From a bacterium (GTDB lineage: Bacteria > SZUA-79 > Acidulodesulfobacterales > Acidulodesulfobacteraceae), in assembly GCA_021788495.1 (NCBI GenBank), contig JAJYKQ010000039.1:1-9713 (forward strand): a stretch of DNA of 9,713 bases, given 5' to 3'. How positions within the stretch are numbered: position 1 is the stretch's first letter; every line of letters begins with the position of its first letter. The position numbers and the translations under genes are program-made. The notes under the pieces are model-generated. The model was not told where the DNA came from and did no database searches. It was given only the letters and a program-made list of their open reading frames with translations. Positions 1 to 5,887 of this stretch are shown piece after piece.

Positions 1-10
1 CGGTTTTGAA

Positions 11-87
11 TGGTCGGGACGACTGGATTTGAACCAGCGACCCCTTGCTCCCGAAGCAAGTGCGCTACCGAGCTGCGCTACGTCCCG
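11..87 (-). tRNA. tRNA-Pro, anticodon CGG
   Basis: On the minus strand this folds as a complete tRNA. The 7-bp acceptor stem is CGGGACG/CGTCCCG, the D arm is GCGC/GCGC, and the anticodon stem CTTGC/GCAAG encloses the loop TTCGGGA. That loop gives anticodon CGG with G at position 37, as expected for proline. The T arm is GCTGG/CCAGT with loop TTCAAAT, and the variable loop has 5 bases. The discriminator A and the 3' CCA (positions 11-13 on the plus strand) are encoded. It decodes CCG codons. It lies 91 bases downstream of rpe on the same strand. I see no convincing separate promoter, so co-transcription with rpe is possible. Confidence 0.97.
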
Positions 88-143
88 AAATGAAGTGTAT
101 AAATTATTATTATATTACTTATTTTATTTTTTTTCCATTATTT

Positions 144-163
144 TTTTGCTTTATTTTGCTTTA
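144..163. repeat. 2 x 10-base tandem repeat in the rpe-tRNA spacer
   Basis: The decamer TTTTGCTTTA occurs twice in perfect tandem on the plus strand. It sits in the T-rich (minus strand A-rich) spacer between rpe and tRNA-Pro. No hairpin or T-run that would make a minus-strand terminator is visible in 88-178. The repeat is probably a low-complexity duplication without function. Confidence 0.5.
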
Positions 164-178
164 TCTTTGTTTTTGCAA

Positions 179-829
179 TTAAATTCTTTCGCGCATTTCG
201 TTAATAGTTGCGGTATAATTTTTCGTTCCTAATATTCCTGAGCCGCTGACTATAATATCTGCTCCGGAATTAGCCGCTTCGGCTATATTTATTACTTTTA
301 TTCCGCCGTCGACCTCAATTTGAGTTTCAAGCTCTCTTTCTTGTATTATTCCATGAAGCTTTTCAATCTTAAATAAAGAAGAATATATAAATTCCTGTCC
401 GCTGAAGCCTGGGTCTACCGACATAATAAGTATGAGGTCTACGTCGTGAAGTATTTCGCTTAAAAAATCCACGGGCGTTGCCGGGTTTATCGCTACTCCG
501 GGGCTTGCATCCAGTTCCCTGATTCTTTCGACCGCTCTATGAAGATGAGTAGTCCCTTCAAAATGCACCGTTAAGATATCTGCGCCGCTTTTAACGAATT
601 GTTCTATATATCTTTCCGGACGGTCTATCATTAAATGAACGTCTAAAGGAATATCGGTGCGGGCTTTAATTGCTTCAACGATATTCCATCCCGCAGTAAT
701 ATTGGGAACAAATATGCCGTCCATAATATCTATATGTAAAAAATCTGCACCTGCTTCTTCAAGCAGTTTTATTTCTTCGGAAAGATTTAATATATCGCCC
801 GATAATATCGAAGGCGCAATCTTTTTCAA
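179..829 (-). CDS. rpe: Ribulose-phosphate 3-epimerase
   Basis: This cytoplasmic TIM-barrel enzyme interconverts ribulose 5-phosphate and xylulose 5-phosphate in the pentose phosphate and Calvin pathways. The 216-residue length is normal for the family. The N-terminal [10 protein letters not shown] holds the conserved serine (S7). Metal and catalytic residues are visible as H32 and D34 in LHIDIMDG, H65 in DVHLMI and D174 in EVDGGI. The flexible phosphate loop [12 protein letters not shown] is at 136-147, and the final phosphate-binding segment is VSGSGIL near 194-200. The start is TTG at 829, chosen because a perfect AGGAGG (835-840) sits 5 bases upstream and the protein then begins exactly where family members do. 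It follows scpB on the same strand after 182 bases and has its own promoter candidate. Confidence 0.97.
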   Translation of the reverse strand: MKKIAPSILSGDILNLSEEIKLLEEAGADFLHIDIMDGIFVPNITAGWNIVEAIKARTDIPLDVHLMIDRPERYIEQFVKSGADILTVHFEGTTHLHRAVERIRELDASPGVAINPATPVDFLSEILHDVDLILIMSVDPGFSGQEFIYSSLFKIEKLHGIIQERELETQIEVDGGIKVINIAEAANSGADIIVSGSGILGTKNYTATINEMRERI

Positions 830-896
830 TTTTTCCTCCTGTTAAAATATTTATTATATTATATATTTGATTGGCGGAGTAAAATTATTTTTATTA

Positions 897-905
897 ATTA
901 TACCA
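897..905 (-). promoter_or_regulatory. Candidate extended -10 promoter for rpe
   Basis: The minus strand reads TGG-TATAAT here: a perfect -10 (902-897) with the TGn extension (905-903). No good -35 is seen at normal spacing, which an extended -10 can tolerate. The start would fall near 890, giving a leader of about 60 bases before the TTG. A more proximal AT-rich stretch (about 845-870) also contains TATAAT-like words. Confidence 0.4.
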
Positions 906-1011
906 CAAATTTATGCAGTTAATTATTATATACTATGAAACTTTTAAAAAAATTTAATTCTCCCGATATATTCAGAAAACGTAAAATAAAAACACCTAAG
1001 CAAAATAAAAA

Positions 1012-1644
1012 CTATTCAAACAAAGCAGGCTCTTTCTCGGTTTCGGAGCCGTTATCGTTGCCGCTTAGGGCTTCTAATACGCTTTTCTTGCCAAAATCGT
1101 CCATTTCTTTGACGGAAGGCAAATCGTTAAGATTTTTAAGATTAAAAACTTCCAGAAAATAATCGCTGGTTTTATATATCAGCGGTCTTCCAACAATCTC
1201 TTTTCTTCCGGCGACTTTAATAAGGTTTTTTTCAAGAAGAAATTTCAGTGTGCCTGATGAATCGAATCCCCTGACGGCGTCTATCTCATTTTTGGTAACC
1301 GGCTGTTTATAAGCTATAATAGAAAGAGTTTCAAGCTGAGGACCGGTAAATTTTATAGGTTTTATCTCCAAACTGCCTGATATTGCATCGAAATATTCAG
1401 GCTTAGTCTTAAAGCTTATGCCGTTGTCATTTACGGAAAGATATATTCCGTGATTCGATTTTTCGTTAAATTCCAGTTTTATAGATTCTACGGCTTTTAA
1501 TACTTCTTCTTTTTTTACTTTAAATAAATCCGTCAATTTTTTTAAAGAAACGGGTTCTTCCGAAGCAAAAATAACGGCTTCGATAGCAGAAGTCAAAGAA
1601 TCGAAATCGTCGCTGTAATTATTAAGCAATATTCGGTTAGTCAT
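1012..1644 (-). CDS. scpB: Segregation and condensation protein B
   Basis: ScpB is a kleisin-associated winged-helix protein that dimerises and binds ScpA in the SMC-ScpAB condensin complex, which compacts and segregates the chromosome. The 210 residues match the family. The first winged helix spans about 14-95, beginning LTSAIEAVIFASEEPVSLKK. The second carries the strongest signatures: LETLSIIAYKQPVTKNEID at 104-122, GRKEIVGRPLIY at 146-157 and FLEVFNLKNLNDLP at 163-176. The tail after about 176 is charged and probably disordered. ATG at 1644 is preceded by a weak GGA at 8 bases. No scpA is adjacent: the next upstream gene is an unrelated metallo-beta-lactamase-fold gene, separated by a terminator, so scpB appears to be transcribed on its own or with rpe. 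Confidence 0.95.
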   Translation of the reverse strand: MTNRILLNNYSDDFDSLTSAIEAVIFASEEPVSLKKLTDLFKVKKEEVLKAVESIKLEFNEKSNHGIYLSVNDNGISFKTKPEYFDAISGSLEIKPIKFTGPQLETLSIIAYKQPVTKNEIDAVRGFDSSGTLKFLLEKNLIKVAGRKEIVGRPLIYKTSDYFLEVFNLKNLNDLPSVKEMDDFGKKSVLEALSGNDNGSETEKEPALFE

Positions 1645-1669
1645 AAAAGCGTTCCATATCCGTGCGTAT

Positions 1670-1675
1670 ATTATA
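1670..1675 (-). promoter_or_regulatory. Candidate -10 element for scpB
   Basis: The minus strand has TATAAT at 1675-1670, just after the T-run of the upstream terminator. A start near 1663 would give a leader of about 18 bases. No consensus -35 is visible, because the expected position lies inside the terminator hairpin. The compact terminator-then-promoter layout supports independent scpB transcription. Confidence 0.35.
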
Positions 1676-1681
1676 AAACGT

Positions 1682-1713
1682 AAAAAGGGAGTCGGACTTT
1701 AAATCCGACTCCC
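1682..1713 (-). terminator. Intrinsic terminator behind the ODP-type gene
   Basis: A perfect 10-bp inverted repeat, GGGAGTCGGA (1687-1696) and TCCGACTCCC (1704-1713), encloses a 7-base loop. Read on the minus strand, the hairpin is followed directly by TTTTT (1686-1682). No T-run follows on the plus strand, so it acts on minus-strand transcription. It ends the transcript of the gene that stops at 1802, about 90 bases upstream, and isolates it from scpB. Confidence 0.88.
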
Positions 1714-1801
1714 GTATATAAATTTTAAAAACTTTTTTATAATTTATAAAACTTATAGTGCAGTTATTAAATTGTTAAGTATTTTATAAGTTTTAATTTT
1801 T

Positions 1802-2563
1802 TTATTTAGAATAGAGTCCTACGTTTAAACCGTCGAACCAGTTTAAAAACCTGTCGATCATTTCTTTGCCTTTAAAAATAAGACCGTGCTGCGGAGCCAG
1901 AATTTCGATATCTAATTTTGATACTCTATCTATCCATACTTTTTTTGGTTCGTTAGAAGGCATCCATCTTTTATGGAAATACTCCATATATTTTATATGG
2001 GAATCGAAATCCTGCACAAAAACATTAGGTTTCCTTTTGCTTTTCAAGTCTTCCCTAGGTACCAGCGCGGCTCCTATATCTCCGCTAAAAAGTATCTTAG
2101 ATATGGGATCGTACAAATTAAGCTGGCCCGGCGAATGAAGATAATGAGCCGGAATAATATCGAAAGCGTAATCTTTGGTCATGTTTAACTTTACGGTATT
2201 ACCGTCGTCGATCATTATCATATTTTCAGGTCTTGCGCCGTAATGCGAAATAAATGTCGACCATATTCTGTCTATAATAACTTTTGAGTCGGTAATCGAA
2301 AGCCATAGAGCAAGGGATGAATTAACGTCGGGATCCTGATGCGAGCAGAATATAAATTTTACGTCCGACATCCTTACTTCGCCGGCAAAAGCGGAGGAAA
2401 CCGAAGAAAACATTTCTATTCCTCCCGGATCCATAATCGTCGCGACTTTATCGTGAATCAGCAGATACTGGTTGGTATCAATTATATAATCCGGCCTGTC
2501 GGCATCTTTTCCTATATAAACGAACTTATGGTTTGGAGATTCGTATAATACTTCTGACACCAT
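1802..2563 (-). CDS. ODP-type di-iron metallo-beta-lactamase-fold protein, putative oxygen/iron sensor
   Basis: This 253-residue soluble protein has the metallo-beta-lactamase fold of flavodiiron proteins but no flavodoxin domain. Ligand-type residues follow flavodiiron spacing: H75, D77 and D79 in SHQDPDV, H143 in HYLHSPGQ, D162 in SGDIGA (bridging) and H226 in APQHG. The second histidine of the flavodiiron H-x-E-x-D-H motif is V80 here. This layout is typical of the oxygen-binding di-iron protein (ODP) family. In Treponema denticola, ODP forms a stable peroxo adduct and signals through a sensor-less cytoplasmic chemoreceptor to CheA. The neighbouring upstream gene here encodes just such a receptor, 39 bases away, which supports a sensory role over NO or O2 reduction. 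ATG at 2563 has AGAGG about 10 bases upstream. A strong terminator follows. The alternative is an enzymatic hydrolase or reductase. Confidence 0.85.
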   Translation of the reverse strand: MVSEVLYESPNHKFVYIGKDADRPDYIIDTNQYLLIHDKVATIMDPGGIEMFSSVSSAFAGEVRMSDVKFIFCSHQDPDVNSSLALWLSITDSKVIIDRIWSTFISHYGARPENMIMIDDGNTVKLNMTKDYAFDIIPAHYLHSPGQLNLYDPISKILFSGDIGAALVPREDLKSKRKPNVFVQDFDSHIKYMEYFHKRWMPSNEPKKVWIDRVSKLDIEILAPQHGLIFKGKEMIDRFLNWFDGLNVGLYSK

Positions 2564-2602
2564 GGTTATGATACCTCTTTAATAAATTTATATTACTGGA
2601 TG

Positions 2603-3310
2603 CTAAACGCATATATCGTTGACTTTGCCGTCTATGTTTTTTATAGTTTTCATAAGCCCTTCGTTCATTTTACTGTCTATTCTAAGCGTGTCGTTAAGCT
2701 TGGCGCTGACTTTTCTTATTCCGAAAAGAACGTTGGATATTTCTTTGGTAGAACTTGACGATTTTTCGGATAATTTCCTGACTTCGTCCGCAACGACGGC
2801 AAAGCCTCTTCCTGCTTCTCCCGCTCTTGCGGCTTCGATAGCGGCATTCAACGCAAGCAGATTAATCTGGTCTGTAATAGACACTATCGCGCTTAAAATT
2901 TCGTCGGTAAAAAGGGTTAATTTGTATAGTTCGACGGAATCCTGATAAGTCTTTTCCAGCGTAGAAAAAGAACTTGAATACATATGGGATAACGAATCTA
3001 CGAAATTTTTAATTCCGGTTTTAGATTCAAGGCATTTTGATTTAAATTGACTAAATTGTTCGTTGATTTTAGGAAGCTCTTCGGAATCGCTTGCGCATGA
3101 ATTCAAAAGATTATCCTTATTGCGGATATCTTCTTCAAGCGAAGCTACTTTAGACCTTAAAGATTCGATTTCCTTTTTGAATCCGTCTACAGCCGAAGCG
3201 TTATCGGCGTCTTTGCGTTTTAAAGAAACTTCAAGTTCGCCGTTTTTTTTCTTAAGTTCTTTAATTTCGTCGATTAATTTCTTGTACTCGCCGCTCGATA
3301 AGAATTTCAT
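2603..3310 (-). CDS. Short cytoplasmic methyl-accepting chemotaxis protein, probable ODP partner
   Basis: This 235-residue soluble protein has no transmembrane segment, HAMP, PAS or other ligand domain. Residues about 5-70 form a charged coiled coil with many Lys/Glu heptads. Residues about 84-235 form the antiparallel signalling hairpin. The hallmark CheA/CheW-binding tip is intact at about 148-182 and includes [18 protein letters not shown] followed by [18 protein letters not shown]. Each arm is only about 70 residues, shorter than classical receptors, leaving little room for methylation helices. There is no CheR-tethering pentapeptide, and the protein ends NDICV. I chose ATG at 3310; an in-frame GTG at 3319 would add three residues, but its upstream spacing is poor. 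A GGGTG lies 8 bases before the ATG. The gene precedes the ODP-type gene by 39 bases, so that protein is the likely sensor input. Confidence 0.88.
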   Translation of the reverse strand: MKFLSSGEYKKLIDEIKELKKKNGELEVSLKRKDADNASAVDGFKKEIESLRSKVASLEEDIRNKDNLLNSCASDSEELPKINEQFSQFKSKCLESKTGIKNFVDSLSHMYSSSFSTLEKTYQDSVELYKLTLFTDEILSAIVSITDQINLLALNAAIEAARAGEAGRGFAVVADEVRKLSEKSSSSTKEISNVLFGIRKVSAKLNDTLRIDSKMNEGLMKTIKNIDGKVNDICV

Positions 3311-3390
3311 ATAAAGCACCCGCTTTTACGATATGAGGTTAGTAATTATAATCTTATAATATTATATAAAAAATAATTTCCTTTCAGATG

Positions 3391-3419
3391 ATTTTATATT
3401 TTTGTAAAATTTATTGCAA
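3391..3419 (-). promoter_or_regulatory. Candidate sigma-70 promoter for the chemoreceptor-ODP operon
   Basis: The minus strand has TTGCAA (3419-3414), a 17-base spacer and TAAAAT (3396-3391). The predicted start near 3384 leaves an AT-rich leader of about 70 bases before the ATG at 3310. No terminator is visible after the FAD-dependent oxidoreductase gene, so read-through from upstream is also possible. Confidence 0.45.
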
Positions 3420-3434
3420 GAGTTTTTATTATCT

Positions 3435-5243
3435 TTAAAAAATTTTATTGGCAACGGCTGAGGCACATTTTATGCCGTCTATAGCGCTTGTTATTATGCC
3501 CCCGGAATAGCCGGAACCTTCCCCGCAGGGATATAGACCTTTGACGGATAAAGATTCAAAATCGGCGCCTCTTTTAATTCTAACGGCAGAAGACGTCCCC
3601 GTCTCTATTGCCGTTAAAACCGAATTTGAAACAAATCCCTTATATTTTTTATCGAATTCAATAAGAGAGCCTGCAATAGAACGATTAATAAAATCGGGTA
3701 CGAGTTCGAACAAATTAAAATATTTTACGGACGGTTTATAAGACGGCTCAGGTATCAGATTTTTCCGTTTAATGCCGTTATCCGATTTTAAAGCGGAATT
3801 TAAATTAAACCCCGTTTCTTTTTTAGTTTTGCCTATTACGTCCGCTATATATTCCGGCGTATATTGATAAGGTGCGCCGTAGCTTCCTCCGCCGGCGTTA
3901 AAGGCTTTAATTTCCAAATCTTTTCTAAAAGAAAGAAATCCGCCGTCCAATGAATATTCTTTTTTGTCTAACAGCGCTATAGTATCCGCCCTGACGGCGG
4001 CTACTATAGCGCTGTTAGAATTTTCCAAATCGCGGTTTGAATAACTCATTCCGTTAACAGACAGAATATTTTCGCCGGAACTGGAATTTATCACTACTCC
4101 GCCCGGACACATACAGAAAGAATAACCGCCGTATTCTTTGGAAGAAAGATTATAATACACTCCGCTGAATTTTAAATCGTCTTTGTTTCTGCCGCCTTTA
4201 AAGAACAGGGAATCTATAAAATTCCTCTTATGTTCTATCCTGAATCCTACGGCAAAAGGTTTGTTTTCTAAAAATACGTTTTTCCTTTTCAGCATTTCAT
4301 AAGTATCTATGCTGTTAGAACCGGCGGCTAAGATTAAAAAATCCGCCGGAATATTTCTTTTGTCGGTCGCCGCAGAAACTATACTATTTTTATCGTCAGT
4401 TTCAAAATCTTTTAATTCTTCTTCAAAAAAAATCTCGGCTCCGCCGTCGATAAGGTAATTTCTTGTATTTCTGAGTATATCTATAAGAATATCGCTGCCT
4501 ATATGCGGTTTATGCTCTACGAGAATTTTTTTATCCGCTCCCATTTTTACCAAAAAATTTAAAACGAAAGACACGGCCGCATCGTCTTTTCTCGTCGTTA
4601 ATTTTCCGTCAGAAAAGGTCCCCGCTCCTCCTTCTCCAAAAACAACGTTGCTTTTTTTGTTAAATTGCCCTCTATTCATTAAAGCATCGACGTCTTTTAT
4701 CCTTTCTTCTACGCATTTTCCTTTTTCTATCAAAACAGGCCTTATACCTTGTTTCAACAAATATAACGCCGCAAAAATACCCGCAGGACCCATGCCCGTT
4801 ATTAAAACAGCCGGTTTGCCGGAGTTATTTTTTTTAGTTTTGCATTTATCGGTTTTCCCGTGATTTTTATTTTGTTTTCCGCTTTCAAAATCTAACGAAT
4901 TTTCACCGTCAAAAAGTTTTTCTTCTTCATCCTTTGCTTTTCTTGCTTTAATATCTATACTGGATAAAATATTTATAATCTCGTCTTCATTTTTGCCTGA
5001 AAAGTCGAATTTTATTAAAACCTTATAAACGTTTTTCGGTTCTTTTTGCCTGAAATCGAGGGATTTTTTAATTATTTTTATTTTGCCGATAAAATCTTTT
5101 ATATCGATTATTGCTTCGGAAGATTTTTCGTTATAATATTTCAAAAAATAATCCGGAAAAATTTCTTCTTCTAATCCGGTCGATCCGGTAGTTTCGGGAT
5201 TTTTAATTTTCGCAGGTATTTTAAAATCATAAATAAGAATCAT
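3435..5243 (-). CDS. FAD-dependent oxidoreductase, COG2509-type
   Basis: This 602-residue putative flavoprotein belongs to the widespread but functionally uncharacterised COG2509 family. After an N-terminal domain (about 1-105) and a lysine-rich linker (about 102-145), the Rossmann dinucleotide motif ITGMGPAGIFAALYLLKQG begins near 148, with an acidic residue (E173) at the end of strand 2. Family signatures follow: GEGGAGTFSDGKLTTR at 203-218, LVEHKPHIGSD at 241-251, FCMCPGG at 376-382 and the C-terminal FAD segment GEGSGYSGGIITSAIDGI at 574-591. No membrane segment or signal peptide is visible. The substrate is unknown. The start ATG (5243) is 12 bases after the stop of the universal stress protein gene with no clear Shine-Dalgarno site, suggesting translational coupling. 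The extended linker makes it somewhat longer than many family members. Confidence 0.9.
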   Translation of the reverse strand: MILIYDFKIPAKIKNPETTGSTGLEEEIFPDYFLKYYNEKSSEAIIDIKDFIGKIKIIKKSLDFRQKEPKNVYKVLIKFDFSGKNEDEIINILSSIDIKARKAKDEEEKLFDGENSLDFESGKQNKNHGKTDKCKTKKNNSGKPAVLITGMGPAGIFAALYLLKQGIRPVLIEKGKCVEERIKDVDALMNRGQFNKKSNVVFGEGGAGTFSDGKLTTRKDDAAVSFVLNFLVKMGADKKILVEHKPHIGSDILIDILRNTRNYLIDGGAEIFFEEELKDFETDDKNSIVSAATDKRNIPADFLILAAGSNSIDTYEMLKRKNVFLENKPFAVGFRIEHKRNFIDSLFFKGGRNKDDLKFSGVYYNLSSKEYGGYSFCMCPGGVVINSSSGENILSVNGMSYSNRDLENSNSAIVAAVRADTIALLDKKEYSLDGGFLSFRKDLEIKAFNAGGGSYGAPYQYTPEYIADVIGKTKKETGFNLNSALKSDNGIKRKNLIPEPSYKPSVKYFNLFELVPDFINRSIAGSLIEFDKKYKGFVSNSVLTAIETGTSSAVRIKRGADFESLSVKGLYPCGEGSGYSGGIITSAIDGIKCASAVANKIF

Positions 5244-5255
5244 ATAGTCATCGCA

Positions 5256-5747
5256 TCAGGAAGGGTTTATTAAAGACAGGGCGGATTCTTTTATCAGCTC
5301 TTTTGCCGTTAATTTCGCCGTATTTTTAAGCGGAATTAAAAGCACCGGACACACCGAATGTTTGGCGACGTAAAAAGAAACGGAACCGGATACTATTTCT
5401 TTAATTCCGACCCTTTGATGCGTTCCGACCGCAATTATATCGGAAGCGTTTTTTTTTGCAAAATTGATAATCTCTTCCTGCGGATTGCCGGTATATACGG
5501 ATATTTCGTAGTTTAAATAATACAAACCCGATTCCTTTAATTTATCCTCTATGGACAAGTGTATTTCAGCCGCTTTTGATTTTAAAGAGTTTTTTTTGCC
5601 GGAAAAAGAAAAAATGTCGTAAGGAATGACGTGCAATATTTGAAATCTCGCTGCGGATTCCCTGAAAAAAGATGCCGCAGACGAAAGCACGAACCCCGTT
5701 TCAAAATTTAAATCGACCGCTAAAAGAATTTTTTTTTCTTTTTCCAT
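5256..5747 (-). CDS. Universal stress protein (UspA family)
   Basis: This 163-residue protein has a single Usp domain, a Rossmann-like cytoplasmic fold often binding ATP and linked to survival under starvation, redox or respiratory stress. Strand 1 is KILLAVDLN (6-14), the middle strand is FQILHVIPYD (35-44), and the C-terminal half has ASDIIAVGTHQRVG (101-114) then SGSVSFYVAKHSVCPVLLIP (120-139). The ATP-binding pattern G-x2-G-x9-G-S reads G108-x2-Q111-x9-G121-S122, so the second glycine is replaced by glutamine and nucleotide binding is uncertain. A 24-residue tail follows strand 5. The ATG at 5747 has no Shine-Dalgarno site and lies 8 bases after a TATAAT, implying a leaderless or nearly leaderless message. 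It is the first gene of a two-gene unit with the FAD-dependent oxidoreductase. Confidence 0.93.
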   Translation of the reverse strand: MEKEKKILLAVDLNFETGFVLSSAASFFRESAARFQILHVIPYDIFSFSGKKNSLKSKAAEIHLSIEDKLKESGLYYLNYEISVYTGNPQEEIINFAKKNASDIIAVGTHQRVGIKEIVSGSVSFYVAKHSVCPVLLIPLKNTAKLTAKELIKESALSLINPS

Positions 5748-5755
5748 ATAATAAT

Positions 5756-5782
5756 ATTATACGATTGAAGCGTTTTTTTCAA
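5756..5782 (-). promoter_or_regulatory. Candidate promoter for the usp-FAD oxidoreductase unit
   Basis: The minus strand has TTGAAA (5782-5777), a 15-base spacer and TATAAT (5761-5756). The expected start falls at about 5747-5749, at the ATG itself. An inverted repeat TTGAA-N8-TTCAA (5765-5769 and 5778-5782) overlaps the -35 and spacer and could be an operator, though this is weak evidence. Its -35 lies only 6 bases from the -35 candidate of the divergent ferritin-like gene. Confidence 0.5.
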
Positions 5783-5788
5783 GGCGGC

Positions 5789-5817
5789 TTTAAAATTGTG
5801 CAGTTTTTTGCTATAAT
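5789..5817 (+). promoter_or_regulatory. Candidate promoter for the ferritin-like gene
   Basis: TTTAAA (5789-5794), a 17-base spacer and TATAAT (5812-5817), with the extension TGC (5809-5811) directly before the -10. The predicted start near 5824 gives a leader of about 64 bases that contains a palindrome and a strong Shine-Dalgarno site. It is back to back with the minus-strand usp promoter candidate. Confidence 0.6.
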
Positions 5818-5854
5818 CATAAAAACGGAAAGATTTATTAATTTAATATAACCG

Positions 5855-5868
5855 ATTAATCGATTAAT
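5855..5868. promoter_or_regulatory. 14-base perfect palindrome in the ferritin-like gene leader
   Basis: ATTAATCGATTAAT is perfectly self-complementary and lies between the predicted transcription start and the Shine-Dalgarno site (AAGGGGGA, ending at 5880). A second inverted repeat, TATTAA-T-TTAATA, is at 5836-5848, so ATTAAT recurs three times (5837, 5855, 5863). With no loop bases it is better suited as a dimer-binding DNA site than an RNA hairpin. No known regulator box (for example Fur) is recognised. In AT-rich DNA, chance occurrence is possible. Confidence 0.35.
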
Positions 5869-5887
5869 TATTAAGGGGGATAACGAA

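Noticed and set aside
29..232. Plus-strand open frame of 67 codons at the left edge
   Set aside because: It crosses the tRNA-Pro and the end of rpe. The hydrophobic stretch comes from the T-rich spacer.
935..1162. Plus-strand open frame of 75 codons in the scpB-rpe spacer
   Set aside because: It overlaps the C-terminal part of scpB antisense, has no ribosome site and has a low-complexity basic composition.
2619..3314. Plus-strand Ser/Leu-rich open frames opposite the chemoreceptor
   Set aside because: They are the antisense of coiled-coil codons. The minus-strand reading contains the unmistakable receptor tip.
3320..3434. AT-rich inverted repeats such as ATATAATATTATAT considered as a terminator after the FAD-dependent oxidoreductase gene
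   Set aside because: They are short A/T-only pairings with no GC stem. They are better explained as promoter and leader sequence of the chemoreceptor gene.
4108..4118. CxC in FCMCPGG of the FAD-dependent oxidoreductase considered as an iron-sulfur or redox disulfide site
   Set aside because: The motif is a general signature of the family and lacks the cysteine number or spacing of a cluster-binding site.
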